Below, piece after piece: positions 16,438 through 25,294 of a stretch of DNA of 64,000 bases. The DNA lies in assembly GCF_022808775.1 (NCBI RefSeq), contig NZ_JAKZLA010000007.1, forward strand, positions 101,751 to 165,750, read 5' to 3'. The DNA is from Geothrix terrae (lineage in GTDB: Bacteria; Acidobacteriota; Holophagae; Holophagales; Holophagaceae). Position 1 is the stretch's first letter. Each line of letters begins with the position of its first letter. The position numbers and the translations under genes are program-made. The notes beneath the pieces are model-generated. The model was given only the letters and a program-made list of their open reading frames with translations. It was not told the DNA's origin and ran no database searches.

Positions 16438-17373
16438 ATGCCGCTCTCCCCCAATCCCTACGCCGCCCTCAAGGAAGCCTCCCGGTACGTCCGCCTGTTC
16501 CGCGGCAAGACCTTCGTGGTGAAGGTGGGCGGCGAAGTCATCGCCGAGCCCAAGATCCGCAAGGCCTTCTGCGAGCAGATCGCCCTGCTCTGGTCCTTCT
16601 CCATCCGGGTGGTGGTGGTGCATGGCGGCGGGGCCGAGCTGGACGCCGTCTGCGAGGCCATGGACATCCCCGTGCAGAAGGTGGCGGGACGGCGCGTGAC
16701 GAGCCCCGAGGTGCTGGACGCCGCCAAGATGGTCTTCGCGGGCCAAGTGCACATGGACCTGCTGGCGGAGCTGCAGGCCGCCGGCGTGCCCGCCGTGGGC
16801 CTCACGGGCCTGGACGCCGGGCTGCTGAAGGCCACCAGGCGGCCTCCCGTGCCCGTGGTGCCCGACGGCGCCACCGAGCCTCAGCTGGTGGACTACGGCC
16901 TGGTGGGCGACATCGACACCGTGGATCCCCACGTGCTGAGCCACCTGCTCGAAGGGGGCTTTGTGCCGGTGGTGGCACCACTTTCCGGGGGGGAGGACGG
17001 CGCCATCTACAACACCAACGCCGATACCATCGCCGCCAGCCTGGCCGAGGCCCTGCACGCCGAAAAGCTGTTCTTCCTGCTGTCGGTGCCCGGCCTGCTG
17101 AAGGATGTCAGCAAGTCGTCCTCGCTCATCCCCCACGCCACCGTCGGGGAGCTCGCCTCCCTCGAGGCCAAGGGCAGCATCAGCGGCGGCATGCGGCCCA
17201 AGCTCGCCGCCGTGAAGTCCGCCCTCCAGGGCGGCGTCTCCAGCGTCCACCTGGTGAGCGGCATCGCCCCGGATGCCTTGCTGGCAGAGATCTTCACCAA
17301 CGAGGGCAGCGGGACGATGATCGTCCCCGACGCCACCCCTGTCCCCGCGTCCATGTCAGGGACCAAGCCATGA
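16438..17373 (+). CDS. argB: N-acylglutamate kinase (ArgB)
   Basis: 311-residue amino-acid kinase family protein that phosphorylates N-acyl-glutamate at the gamma carboxyl. Visible motifs are the N-terminal nucleotide loop (VVKVGGEVI), VVVVHGGGAELD (substrate and phosphate binding), YNTNADTIAASLAEAL and the C-terminal ISGGMRPKL with its conserved lysine. It starts at the ATG at 16438, with GAGG 5 bases upstream, after the inverted repeat. There is no C-terminal GNAT domain, unlike the fused kinase-synthase of Xanthomonas, so it cannot supply the acylglutamate synthase activity. It overlaps the next gene by an ATGA. Confidence 0.9.
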   Translation: MPLSPNPYAALKEASRYVRLFRGKTFVVKVGGEVIAEPKIRKAFCEQIALLWSFSIRVVVVHGGGAELDAVCEAMDIPVQKVAGRRVTSPEVLDAAKMVFAGQVHMDLLAELQAAGVPAVGLTGLDAGLLKATRRPPVPVVPDGATEPQLVDYGLVGDIDTVDPHVLSHLLEGGFVPVVAPLSGGEDGAIYNTNADTIAASLAEALHAEKLFFLLSVPGLLKDVSKSSSLIPHATVGELASLEAKGSISGGMRPKLAAVKSALQGGVSSVHLVSGIAPDALLAEIFTNEGSGTMIVPDATPVPASMSGTKP

Positions 17374-18437
17374 GCCCAGCCGAGCTGCTCACGCTCCTGG
17401 TCGGCACGCCCAGCGTGTCCGGCGAAGAGGGCCCCCTCGCCGACCTGGTGCAGAACCTCCTGGCCACCCAGGGCTTCCAGGTCCAGCGCCAGGGGAACAA
17501 CCTCTGGTTCAGCTTCGGAAAGCCGGGCGGCGCCCGGCTGCTGCTCAACTCCCACCTCGACACCGTGCCGCCCAGCGCCGGCTGGGAGGGTGATCCCTTC
17601 ACGCCCGTCTGGCACGGCTCGCGGCTCCAGGGCCTGGGGGCCAACGACGCCAAGGGCTGCGTGACGGCCATCCTGCTCGCGGCCTTCGACCTCGCGGCAC
17701 AGCCCCTCGACGGGGAAGTCGTCGTGGCCCTCACCGCCGAGGAGGAGACCGGCGGCCAGGGTATCGCCACCATCCTCGACCAGCTGGGCCCCCTGGATGG
17801 CGCCGTGGTGGGCGAGCCCACGGGCCTGCGGGTCTGCGCCGCCCAGCGGGGCATGCTCCTGCTGAAGTGCACGGCCCGGGGCCAGAGCGGCCACGTGGCC
17901 AACGCCCAGATGCTGGGCGCCGAGAACGCCATCCACAAGGCCGCCCGGGACATCGCCAAGGTCGCGGCCATGGAGTTCCCGGCCCACCCGCTACTGGGCA
18001 GCCAGAAGGCCCAAGTCACGCAGATCACCGGCGGCCTGCGCCGCAACCAGGTGCCCGACGCCTGCGAGTTCTTCATCGACCTCCGCACGGGCCCGGACCA
18101 GGACCACGACGCCCTGTGCGCCGATTTCCAGCGGCAGCTGGAGAGCGAGGTCGCCATCCACTCCAAGCGCTACCTCCCCAAGGGCACCGATCCGGGGCAC
18201 GCCATCGTCCGCGCAGCCCTCCAGGCCGCGAAGAAGGCGGGACCGGTCGGATCGGGCACCACCTCGGACTGGGCCTTCCTGGGCGGCATCCCGGCGGTGA
18301 AGGCCGGCCCCGGCGACACCTTCCGCAGCCACAGCCCCAACGAGTACCTGACCATCCAGGAACTCGAGGCGGGGGCGGACTTCTATGCCAAGCTCGTTCC
18401 CGCGTTCTTCAAGATGCAGGTGCCGCATGAGGCCTGA
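17370..18437 (+). CDS. argE': M20 family N-acyl-citrulline/ornithine deacylase (ArgE')
   Basis: 355-residue M20 metallopeptidase-fold amidohydrolase. In operons with an acylornithine carbamoyltransferase the expected step is removal of the acyl group from N-acyl-citrulline. Metal-binding and catalytic motifs are visible: NSHLDTVPP (H and catalytic D), GANDAKGCV (bridging D), TAEEETGG (general-base E and metal E) and the late RSHSPNEYL histidine. The start overlaps argB by 4 bases (ATGA), and its 3' end overlaps argH by 11 bases, so it is tightly built into the operon. Substrate choice between citrulline and ornithine derivatives is inferred from the carbamoyltransferase type, not from residues. 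Confidence 0.85.
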   Translation: MSPAELLTLLVGTPSVSGEEGPLADLVQNLLATQGFQVQRQGNNLWFSFGKPGGARLLLNSHLDTVPPSAGWEGDPFTPVWHGSRLQGLGANDAKGCVTAILLAAFDLAAQPLDGEVVVALTAEEETGGQGIATILDQLGPLDGAVVGEPTGLRVCAAQRGMLLLKCTARGQSGHVANAQMLGAENAIHKAARDIAKVAAMEFPAHPLLGSQKAQVTQITGGLRRNQVPDACEFFIDLRTGPDQDHDALCADFQRQLESEVAIHSKRYLPKGTDPGHAIVRAALQAAKKAGPVGSGTTSDWAFLGGIPAVKAGPGDTFRSHSPNEYLTIQELEAGADFYAKLVPAFFKMQVPHEA

Positions 18438-19785
18438 AGCCACCACCCTCTGGGCGAAGGACATCCCCCTCGATGCGGCCATCCACCGCTTCACCGTGGG
18501 CGAGGACCCCGAGACGGACCTGGCCCTCCTGGCCTGGGACGCTCTGGGCAGCGCCGCCCACGCCCGGATGCTGGCCGCCACGGGCCTCATCCCCGAGGCG
18601 GACGCCGTCCCGCTGGTCCGCGGCCTGCGGCGCATCGCCAACCTCGCCAAGCAGGGGGCCTTCCCCATCCCGCCCCACATGGAGGATGGCCACACCGCCA
18701 TCGAGGCGGACCTCACCCGGCAGCTGGGCCCCGCGGGCGGGCGCATCCACCTGGCCCGCTCCCGCAACGACCAGGTGATCCTGGCCCTGCGGCTCTACCT
18801 GCGGGACAAGCTGGTGCGCTTGGGCCTCCGCGTGGCCGACCTGGCCGGGGGCTTCCTGGCCTTCGCCAAGGCCCACCAGGACACGCCCCTGCCGGGCTAC
18901 ACCCACCTGCGGCGGGCCATGCCCAGCACCTTCGGCCTCTGGGCCACGGCCTTCGCCGAGGGCCTGCTGGAGGAGCTGGAGGCCCTGCAGGGGGTCTACG
19001 GCCGCCTGGACCGCTGCCCGCTGGGCTCGGCGGCCGGCTTCGGCGTGCCCCTGCCCATCGACCGGGCGCTCACGGCGAAGCTGCTGGGCTTCTCGAAGGT
19101 CCAGCGCAGCCCCATCGATGTGCAGAACAGCCGGGGCCGCCACGAGACCGCCGTGCTCCAGTGGGCCGCCTCCGTGGGCGGCGTGCTGGAGAAGTTCCTC
19201 TGGGACGTCTCCCTCTACAGCACCGAAGAGTTCGGCTTCCTCAAGCTGCCGGACGCCTTCACCACCGGCTCGAGCATCATGCCCCAGAAGAAGAACCCGG
19301 ATGTGGTGGAGCTCGCGCGCGGCCGCTGCCGGGAGCTGCGCGGCGCCGCGGGCCTGGTGGAGCAGCTCGCCTCCGGCCTGCCCTCCAGCTACCACCGGGA
19401 CTTCCAGCTGCTGAAGCAGCCGCTGATCACCGCCCTCCGGCACGCCGAGGACCTCTTCACCGTGCTTGGCCCGCTCCTGCCCGCCCTCCAGGTGAAGGCC
19501 GACGCCGCCGCCGCGGCCTCCAGCGACGAGCTCTACGCCGCCCACCAGGCCTACGTCCTCGTGCAGGGCGGCCTGCCCTTCCGCGAGGCCTACCGCAAGG
19601 TGGCCCAGCAGATCCAGGAGGGCACCTTCGCCCCGGATCGCACGGCCCTCACCGCCACCCACCTGGGCGGCGCCGGCAACCTGGCCCTGGACGCCCTCGA
19701 AGCCGACCTCGCCGCCGCCCGCGGCTGGATCGAGGCGAAGCAGCGGGCCCACGCCGACGCGGAGGCTGCGCTGTGGGCGAACTGA
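18427..19785 (+). CDS. argH: Argininosuccinate lyase
   Basis: 452-residue member of the fumarase/aspartase superfamily that cleaves argininosuccinate to arginine and fumarate; family members are about 460 long. The signature loop GSSIMPQKKNPDVVE carries the catalytic serine (S283), and the other conserved regions are SRNDQVILALRLYL and PLPGYTHLRRAMP. The ATG at 18427 lies inside the end of the deacylase gene, in another frame, which implies coupled translation. The 3' end is followed by a single arm of the CGTGGTCTTC-type repeat before argG. Confidence 0.93.
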   Translation: MRPEATTLWAKDIPLDAAIHRFTVGEDPETDLALLAWDALGSAAHARMLAATGLIPEADAVPLVRGLRRIANLAKQGAFPIPPHMEDGHTAIEADLTRQLGPAGGRIHLARSRNDQVILALRLYLRDKLVRLGLRVADLAGGFLAFAKAHQDTPLPGYTHLRRAMPSTFGLWATAFAEGLLEELEALQGVYGRLDRCPLGSAAGFGVPLPIDRALTAKLLGFSKVQRSPIDVQNSRGRHETAVLQWAASVGGVLEKFLWDVSLYSTEEFGFLKLPDAFTTGSSIMPQKKNPDVVELARGRCRELRGAAGLVEQLASGLPSSYHRDFQLLKQPLITALRHAEDLFTVLGPLLPALQVKADAAAAASSDELYAAHQAYVLVQGGLPFREAYRKVAQQIQEGTFAPDRTALTATHLGGAGNLALDALEADLAAARGWIEAKQRAHADAEAALWAN

Positions 19786-19790
19786 ACGGA

Positions 19791-19820
19791 TTCACCACGA
19801 AGGCCACCCAGACCACGAAG
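19791..19820. repeat. CGTGGTCTTC-type intergenic repeat, copy B (single arm)
   Basis: CACCACGAAGGCCACC followed by CAGACCACGAAG matches the left arm of the repeats at 16331 and 21017. No opposite arm is found before argG, so this copy cannot form the full hairpin. Confidence 0.65.
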
Positions 19821-19828
19821 GATTCCCT

Positions 19829-21016
19829 ATGAGCCAGCTCGCCGTTCTCGCCTTCTCAGGGGGTCTCGACACCTCCTTCTGCGTGCTCTACCTCAAGGAG
19901 CAGGGCTATGACGTGGCCACGGTCACGGTGAACACGGGCGGCTTCTCGCCGGAGGAGCTGGCCCGCATCGAGGCCGCCTCGCCCCGCTTGGGCGCCGTGA
20001 GCCACACCACGGTGGACGCCCGGACCGGGCTCTTCGACGGCTACCTGCGCTACCTGGTCTACGGCAACGTGCTGCGGGGGCAGATGTACCCCCTGTCCGT
20101 GTCCGCGGAGCGGGTCTGCCAGGCCAAGGCCGTGGCGGAGCTGGCCAAGGACATGGGGGCCGCCGCTATCGCCCACGGCTCCACGGGCGCCGGCAACGAC
20201 CAGGTGCGCTTCGACGTGGCCTTCCGCGCCCTGGCGCCCGAGCTGGGCCTGCTGACCCCCATCCGGGACCTGGCTCTCTCCCGGGCCGAGGAGATGGCCT
20301 ACTGCGCCGACCGGGGCGTGATCTTCCCCCCGAAGACGAAGGACTACTCCATCAACGAGGGCATGTGGGGCACCAGCGTGGGCGGCCGGGAGACCCTCGA
20401 TCCCTGGACCACCCTGCCCGAGGCCGCCTTTCCCGGCGGCGTCATCGGCAGCCTGCCGCCCAAGTCGCTGGTCATCGGCTTCGAGGCGGGCGTCCCCGTC
20501 TCCCTGGACGGGAACAGCATGGACCCCGTCACCCTCATCGCCCAGCTCAACGCCGTGGGCCGGCCCTATGGCATCGGCCGGGGCGTGCACCTGGGTGACA
20601 CCATCCTGGGCATCAAGGGCCGCGTGGGCTTCGAGGCCCCGGCCGCGCACCTGCTCATCGGCGCCCACCGGGAGCTGGAGAAACTGGTGCTCAGCGGCAA
20701 GCAGCTCTTCTGGAAGGAGAGCCTGGGCAACCTCTACGGCTCGCTCCTCCACGAGGGCCACTTCTTCGACCCGCTGGCCCGGGACCTGGAGGCCTTCCTC
20801 GCGTCCAGCCAGGACCGTGTGAGCGGCGAGGTGCGCCTCACCCTGCACCCCCGGGCCTTCGTGGTGGAGGGCGTCCAGTCGCCCTACTCCCTGATGGACC
20901 CCCGCATCGCCACCTACGGTGAGGCCAACAAGCTCTGGACCGGGGAAGAGGCCGCCGGCTTCGCCAAGCTCTTCGGAGTACAGCAAGTTCTGACACTGAA
21001 AGCGAAAAGCAACTGA
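19829..21016 (+). CDS. argG: Argininosuccinate synthase
   Basis: 395-residue ATP-dependent ligase joining citrulline and aspartate. The N-terminal PP-loop AFSGGLDTS (8-16) and the AIAHGSTGAGNDQVRF motif that binds citrulline and aspartate are intact; length is that of bacterial type enzymes. The start codon is separated from argH by 43 bases holding one repeat arm. A full inverted repeat follows downstream, which may divide the operon into an upstream part and a downstream (P-loop gene, argC) part. Confidence 0.94.
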   Translation: MSQLAVLAFSGGLDTSFCVLYLKEQGYDVATVTVNTGGFSPEELARIEAASPRLGAVSHTTVDARTGLFDGYLRYLVYGNVLRGQMYPLSVSAERVCQAKAVAELAKDMGAAAIAHGSTGAGNDQVRFDVAFRALAPELGLLTPIRDLALSRAEEMAYCADRGVIFPPKTKDYSINEGMWGTSVGGRETLDPWTTLPEAAFPGGVIGSLPPKSLVIGFEAGVPVSLDGNSMDPVTLIAQLNAVGRPYGIGRGVHLGDTILGIKGRVGFEAPAAHLLIGAHRELEKLVLSGKQLFWKESLGNLYGSLLHEGHFFDPLARDLEAFLASSQDRVSGEVRLTLHPRAFVVEGVQSPYSLMDPRIATYGEANKLWTGEEAAGFAKLFGVQQVLTLKAKSN

Positions 21017-21099
21017 TCCACCACGAAGACAGGAAGACCGCGAAGAGAAGGCTGAAGAGCAATCTGTTTTCGTGGTCTTCCCGTCTTCGTGGTTCATCG
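21017..21099. repeat. Inverted CGTGGTCTTC-type intergenic repeat, copy C
   Basis: The left arm (21019-21042) reads CCACGAAGACAGGAAGACC and onward; the right arm (about 21068-21091) has GTGGTCTTCCCGTCTTCGTG. Over 24 positions the arms pair with only two mismatches. A TTTTTGAGG tract and the next start codon follow. This is the best-preserved of three copies in the arginine operon. Confidence 0.8.
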
Positions 21100-21114
21100 A
21101 TTTTTGAGGTCCCC

Positions 21115-22167
21115 ATGCGCATCCACGTCGACAAGCTCGCCTCGGTCACCCGCAATCTGCGGCTGGGCCGGACCCTCACCCTCGGGCCGGAGATCCTGCT
21201 GGAGGAGGGCTCGGTCATCGCCTGCCGCATCCGGGGCGAGAAGACCACGTACAACCAGCTGGAGGACCCCTACGGGCGCATGAGCACCCTGCACGACGGG
21301 GACATCCTCGTGGGCGCCCTGGGCCACCGCAACGCCTTGCAGGGCTACGAGGGCATCATGCCCGAGTCCCTGAAGCCCGGCGACACGGTGAACCTGCTGA
21401 ACATGGGCGGCGTGCTCGGCAAGTGCCTCTCGCACAACCCGGACGTGGGCAAGCCCTTCGAGCTGGAAGTGCTGGGCCAGGTGCTGGTGTTCCCCGAGTT
21501 CCAGTCCCGGGCCGGCCAGCCGGCGCACATCCGCATGGGCGCCCTGAAGGGCACGGGCCTCTCCGCCCGCTGCCCGGTGGTGTACGTGGCGGGAACCTGC
21601 ATGAACGCGGGCAAGACCGCCGCAGCCTGCGCCAGCATCCGCGTGCTCAGCCGGGCGGGCTACCGCGTGGGCGCCTGCAAGCTCACGGGCGTCTCCCTCA
21701 TGCGCGACGCCCTGGCCATGCGGGATTACGGGGCGGAGGTCGCCCTGGACTTCACGGACGCCGGCAGCGTGTGCACGGACGCGGGCTCCGCCGCCGCCAT
21801 GTCGCGCATCATCTTCTCCGAGCTGGCCACGCATGGCGTGGACGTCATCGTGGCCGAAACCGGCGATGGCATCATGGGCGAGTACGGCGTCCAGGCCATC
21901 CTGTCGGATCCGGACCTGAAGGCCCTGGGCGGCGCCTTCCTCCTCTGCGCCAACGACCCCGTGGGCGCGGCGGGCGGCGTCCATTACCTGAAGTCCGCCT
22001 TCGGCATCCAGACGGACCTGGTGGCCGGCCCGGCCACGGACAACCGCGTGGGCGAGCGCTTCATCGCCACCCTGGGCCTTCCCGCCCGCAACGCCCGCGC
22101 CGACGCCGAAGCCCTCGGCAAGTTCGTGCTGGGGCTCGTCGAGCCCAAGATCGGGGCCAAGGCATGA
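21115..22167 (+). CDS. P-loop protein with DUF1611/DgcN-like domain embedded in the arginine operon
   Basis: 350 residues. The N-terminal part (1-150) is beta-rich and unrecognised. The C-terminal half has a P-loop, GTCMNAGKT (160-168), and a VIVAETGDGIMGEYG segment (244-258) resembling the E-x-G-x-G motif of SIMIBI-type proteins such as DUF1611, MobB and dethiobiotin synthetase. DUF1611 includes DgcN, reported to acetylate D-glutamate at nitrogen and so feed the arginine pathway. Here the gene sits between argG and argC, overlapping argC by 4 bases (ATGA), and the operon lacks any argA/argJ-type acylglutamate synthase. A role in making N-acyl-glutamate is therefore an attractive inference. 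A chaperone-like or regulatory NTPase remains possible, and the family assignment itself is tentative. Confidence 0.6.
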   Translation: MRIHVDKLASVTRNLRLGRTLTLGPEILLEEGSVIACRIRGEKTTYNQLEDPYGRMSTLHDGDILVGALGHRNALQGYEGIMPESLKPGDTVNLLNMGGVLGKCLSHNPDVGKPFELEVLGQVLVFPEFQSRAGQPAHIRMGALKGTGLSARCPVVYVAGTCMNAGKTAAACASIRVLSRAGYRVGACKLTGVSLMRDALAMRDYGAEVALDFTDAGSVCTDAGSAAAMSRIIFSELATHGVDVIVAETGDGIMGEYGVQAILSDPDLKALGGAFLLCANDPVGAAGGVHYLKSAFGIQTDLVAGPATDNRVGERFIATLGLPARNARADAEALGKFVLGLVEPKIGAKA

Positions 22168-23162
22168 GCAAGGTCGATGTCCTCATCCTCGGCGCCTCGG
22201 GCTACGGCGGAGGGGAGCTGCTGCGCTGGCTCTCGAACCATCCGGCGGTGGCCTCCCTTCGGGGCACGGCCCGCAGCCACGCGGGCAAGCCCTTCCACGC
22301 CCAGCATCCGAACCTGCGGGGGCTGGTGGAGGGCGCTTTCGAGGCCACGCCCGATTGGGCGGCCCTGGCCCAGAGCCCGAACCCGGTCCTCTTCTCGGCC
22401 CTGCCCCATGGCGAGCTGGAGAAGCTCTGGCCCGAGATCGAGGCGGCGGGGAAAGGTCACGGTCTCCTGGAGCGCCTCATCGTCATCGACCTCTCCACGG
22501 ACTTCCGGCTGGATCCCGCCTGGGTCTACGGCCTGGTGGACTGGAAGCCCGAGCGCATGAAAGGCGCCCGGCGCATCGCCAACCCCGGCTGCTTCGCCAC
22601 GGCCCTGCAGCTGGCCCTGCTGCCCCTCGCCGGGTGGAAGCCCGCCTTCGTGGCCGTCACCGCCGCCACGGGATCGAGCGGATCCGGCGCCGCGCCGTCG
22701 GACACCACCCACCATCCGACGCGGGCCACGGACTTCCGCGCCTACAAGATGCTCTCCCACCAGCACGAAGCCGAGGTGCTGCGCACCCTGGCCGCGGAAG
22801 GCTGGGAGGCGCCCCTCAGCTTCGTGCCGCAGAGCGCGCCCATGGTGCGGGGGATCTTCGCCACGGCCCAGTTCCCGCTGCCCGCGGGGATGGATGCCGC
22901 CGCGCTCAAGGCCCACTTCGAAGCCTTCTACAAGGGCCGCTTCTTCGTCCGGATCGTGGACGGATCGCCCCGCGTGGCCGCGACCACGGGCAGCGCGTTT
23001 GCGGATATCGCCGTGGCGGCCAGGGGTGGCCACGGCGCCGTGATGGTCGCCCTGGACAACCTGGGCAAGGGCATGGCCGCCCAGGCCGTGCAGAACCTCA
23101 ACCTGGCCCTGGGGCTGCCGGAGTGGACGGGACTGAAGGTGGCCGGAGGCTATCCGGGGTAA
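22164..23162 (+). CDS. argC: N-acyl-gamma-glutamyl-phosphate reductase
   Basis: 332-residue NADP-dependent reductase making N-acyl-glutamate semialdehyde. The Rossmann glycine motif is GASGYGGGELL (10-20), the catalytic cysteine is C143 in ANPGCFATA, and the STDFRL and HQHEAEV segments are typical. It starts at an ATG overlapping the stop of the P-loop gene (ATGA), so the two are translationally coupled, strengthening a functional link. It is the last gene of the operon and is followed within 33 bases by the convergent LysR gene without an obvious terminator. Confidence 0.93.
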   Translation: MSKVDVLILGASGYGGGELLRWLSNHPAVASLRGTARSHAGKPFHAQHPNLRGLVEGAFEATPDWAALAQSPNPVLFSALPHGELEKLWPEIEAAGKGHGLLERLIVIDLSTDFRLDPAWVYGLVDWKPERMKGARRIANPGCFATALQLALLPLAGWKPAFVAVTAATGSSGSGAAPSDTTHHPTRATDFRAYKMLSHQHEAEVLRTLAAEGWEAPLSFVPQSAPMVRGIFATAQFPLPAGMDAAALKAHFEAFYKGRFFVRIVDGSPRVAATTGSAFADIAVAARGGHGAVMVALDNLGKGMAAQAVQNLNLALGLPEWTGLKVAGGYPG

Positions 23163-23195
23163 AGCGGGTTCCCCCTGCAAGAGACGGGACCGGCG

Positions 23196-24077
23196 CTAAT
23201 CCGAGAGCGAGGCGCGCACCCCCGCCACGATCGCGTCCACGACCTTGGCCATCCCCTGCAGGTACGGGGAGCGCTGGACCGTGACCGTGAGCACGAGATC
23301 GAGCCCTTTGACCTCCACTTCGACGATACCCGCGGGTCGAGTCCGCGCGAGCAGGCGGCGAGGCATCAGGCTCCATCCGACCCCCTCTTTCACCAATGCG
23401 AGCTGGAGCCGCGCATCCTGCACCTCCGCCGCGAGGTCCAGGCGGCCGCCATGGCGCGCCACTTCAACGGCGAGGCGTCGACGCGCGTCGCAGGGTTCCG
23501 GGCTCAGGATCCACGCCTGGCGACCGAGGTCATCGGAAAGCCCCCTTCCCTTGGCAACGGACCGTGAAGAGGCGATGACCGCCAGCCGCTCGTGGCCGAG
23601 GGGGCCCGGGCCATCCGCCGCGGCCTCCCCTGACAACAGGATCGCGGCATCCAGCCACCCCCGCCGAAATCGCTCCGCGAGATCGTCGCTCCATCCGGTC
23701 GTCAGCAGGATCGACACCCGCGGGAAGCGCCTCCGGAGGTCCTTGACGATCCGGGCGAGGCCATCGTCGGCCAGGCCGTTCGCGACCCCCAGCCGGAGAC
23801 GGCCCTCGGGCTCGGAGCGCCCCATCCGGTTCTTCATTCCGGCATACGCCGCAAGGATCTCGCGGCAACAGGCCAGCGCCTCGACCCCGGCGGGGGTGAG
23901 CCCGGACGGTTTCAGGCGGCGATCGAGCAATGCCACGCCGAGTTCCTGTTCCAGGCGCTGGATCTGCCGGGTGACGGCGGGTTGGGTCAGCGGCAGCCGT
24001 TCCGCCACCTTCTGGATCGATCCCTCCTCGGCCAGGAGGACGAACGTGCGCATCTCATCGAGCATCATTCCATCCAT
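23196..24077 (-). CDS. LysR family transcriptional regulator
   Basis: 293 residues. An N-terminal winged helix (FVLLAEEGSIQKVAERLPLT, then QPAVTRQIQRLEQELG) is followed by a periplasmic-binding-protein-like effector domain from about residue 90. The start is uncertain between the ATGs at 24077, 24068 and 24065; none has a clear ribosome site. It diverges from an MDR-family oxidoreductase gene across an 84-base AT-rich gap, the usual arrangement in which a LysR protein controls the neighbour and itself. The inducer cannot be predicted. Confidence 0.88.
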   Translation of the reverse strand: MDGMMLDEMRTFVLLAEEGSIQKVAERLPLTQPAVTRQIQRLEQELGVALLDRRLKPSGLTPAGVEALACCREILAAYAGMKNRMGRSEPEGRLRLGVANGLADDGLARIVKDLRRRFPRVSILLTTGWSDDLAERFRRGWLDAAILLSGEAAADGPGPLGHERLAVIASSRSVAKGRGLSDDLGRQAWILSPEPCDARRRLAVEVARHGGRLDLAAEVQDARLQLALVKEGVGWSLMPRRLLARTRPAGIVEVEVKGLDLVLTVTVQRSPYLQGMAKVVDAIVAGVRASLSD

Positions 24078-24161
24078 GCATGATTATTTTAAATATAATG
24101 AATTTGAACAATACACAAGCCAATGCCATCTTCGCCATGGAAGTCACATAAGGAGAAGCAG
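24078..24161. promoter_or_regulatory. AT-rich divergent promoter region of lysR and the oxidoreductase
   Basis: The gap contains TATTTTAAATATAATG, giving overlapping -10-like elements on both strands, and then the AGGAG ribosome site of the oxidoreductase at 24151. A LysR box (T-N11-A) could be placed in several ways and is not assigned. Confidence 0.45.
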
Positions 24162-25187
24162 ATGAAAGCGATCGTGCTCCACGGCGAACCGGGCGATGCC
24201 CGATTGCAACTGGTCGACCGGCCGATCCCTGAACCGAAGCGGCACGAAGTCATCGTGCGGGTCAGGGCCAGCGCGCTGAACTACCGCGATCTGGAGATCG
24301 TGCGCGGCACGTACCACACCTCGTTCCCGCTTCCGCTGGTCCCCCTTTCCGACGGCGTGGGGGAAGTCGTGTCCGTGGGAGAGGGCGTGACGCGCGTCAA
24401 GGCCGGAGATCGCGTGTGCAGCGCCTTCTGGCAGCGCTGGGTCGCTGGGAGCTTCGACATGGCGGAACCCTCGTACCAGCTTGGCGGTCCCATCGACGGA
24501 ATGCTGGCGGAATACGCGAAGCTGGACGAGCAGGCGGTCGTGCTCGCGCCGGGGCATCTGAGCGACGCGGAGGCAGCCACGCTGCCGTGCGCCGCCGTCA
24601 CCGCCTGGCACGCCCTGATCACCGAGGGCGCCCTGAAGCCCGGGGAGACGGTTCTGGCGCTGGGGACCGGAGGTGTCTCGCTCTTCGCACTCCAGTTCGC
24701 GAGGAGCGCCGGCGCCCGGGTCATCGTGACGTCAAGCAGCGACGAGAAGATCGAGCGCGCCAAGGTGCTGGGAGCCTTCGCCGGCGTCAACTACCGGCGC
24801 CACGAGGACTGGGCCGGGGAGGTGCTTCGGCTGACGGACGGGCGGGGTGTGGATCACGTCCTGGAGGTCGGCGGACCGGGAAGCTTCGCCCAGTCCCTGC
24901 GGGCCGTGCGGCTGGGCGGGCAGATCAACGTCATCGGCTATCTCGGCGGGACGGAAGGCACCATCAACCCGCTGGACATCTTCCGGCGGCAGGCCCGGGT
25001 GCGGGGCATCCCGGTGGGATCCCGGGCCTCCTTCGAGGCCATGGTCCGCGCCATGGAAGCGCAGGAGCTCCGGCCCGTCATCGATCGGATCTTCCCGTGG
25101 ACAGAGGCCGCCAACGCCTTCCGGCACCTCGAAAGCGGGGCTCACTTCGGAAAGGTCGTCCTGCGGCACGACGCCCTGTCTTCCTGA
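24162..25187 (+). CDS. Zinc-independent MDR family NAD(P)H-dependent oxidoreductase
   Basis: 341 residues of the medium-chain dehydrogenase/reductase superfamily. It has an N-terminal GroES-like domain (PEPKRHEVIVRVRASALNYRD) and a Rossmann domain with GTGGVSLFALQFAR followed by a serine-rich strand end. The usual catalytic zinc cysteine is absent: the ALNYRD pattern is that of quinone-reductase/crotonyl-type members, in which Tyr/Asn replace the ligands. The cysteine-rich structural-zinc loop is missing too. The start at 24162 has AGGAG 7 bases upstream. A quinone or enone reductase role is plausible; the substrate is unknown. Probably controlled by the divergent LysR protein. Confidence 0.85.
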   Translation: MKAIVLHGEPGDARLQLVDRPIPEPKRHEVIVRVRASALNYRDLEIVRGTYHTSFPLPLVPLSDGVGEVVSVGEGVTRVKAGDRVCSAFWQRWVAGSFDMAEPSYQLGGPIDGMLAEYAKLDEQAVVLAPGHLSDAEAATLPCAAVTAWHALITEGALKPGETVLALGTGGVSLFALQFARSAGARVIVTSSSDEKIERAKVLGAFAGVNYRRHEDWAGEVLRLTDGRGVDHVLEVGGPGSFAQSLRAVRLGGQINVIGYLGGTEGTINPLDIFRRQARVRGIPVGSRASFEAMVRAMEAQELRPVIDRIFPWTEAANAFRHLESGAHFGKVVLRHDALSS

Positions 25188-25294
25188 AGGGCGGGGTCCC
25201 CGGGCCCGGGCCATCGACCATGATCGACCTCTGCGTCCATTTATGGACATCCCTGGGCCTTGTGGGATGATGATTGACCCTTTCCGGAGCGTCT

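Noticed and set aside
16366..17250. Minus-strand open frames antisense to argB and neighbouring arg genes
   Set aside because: His/Gly/Val-rich translations with no motif; the plus strand carries recognisable arginine enzymes.
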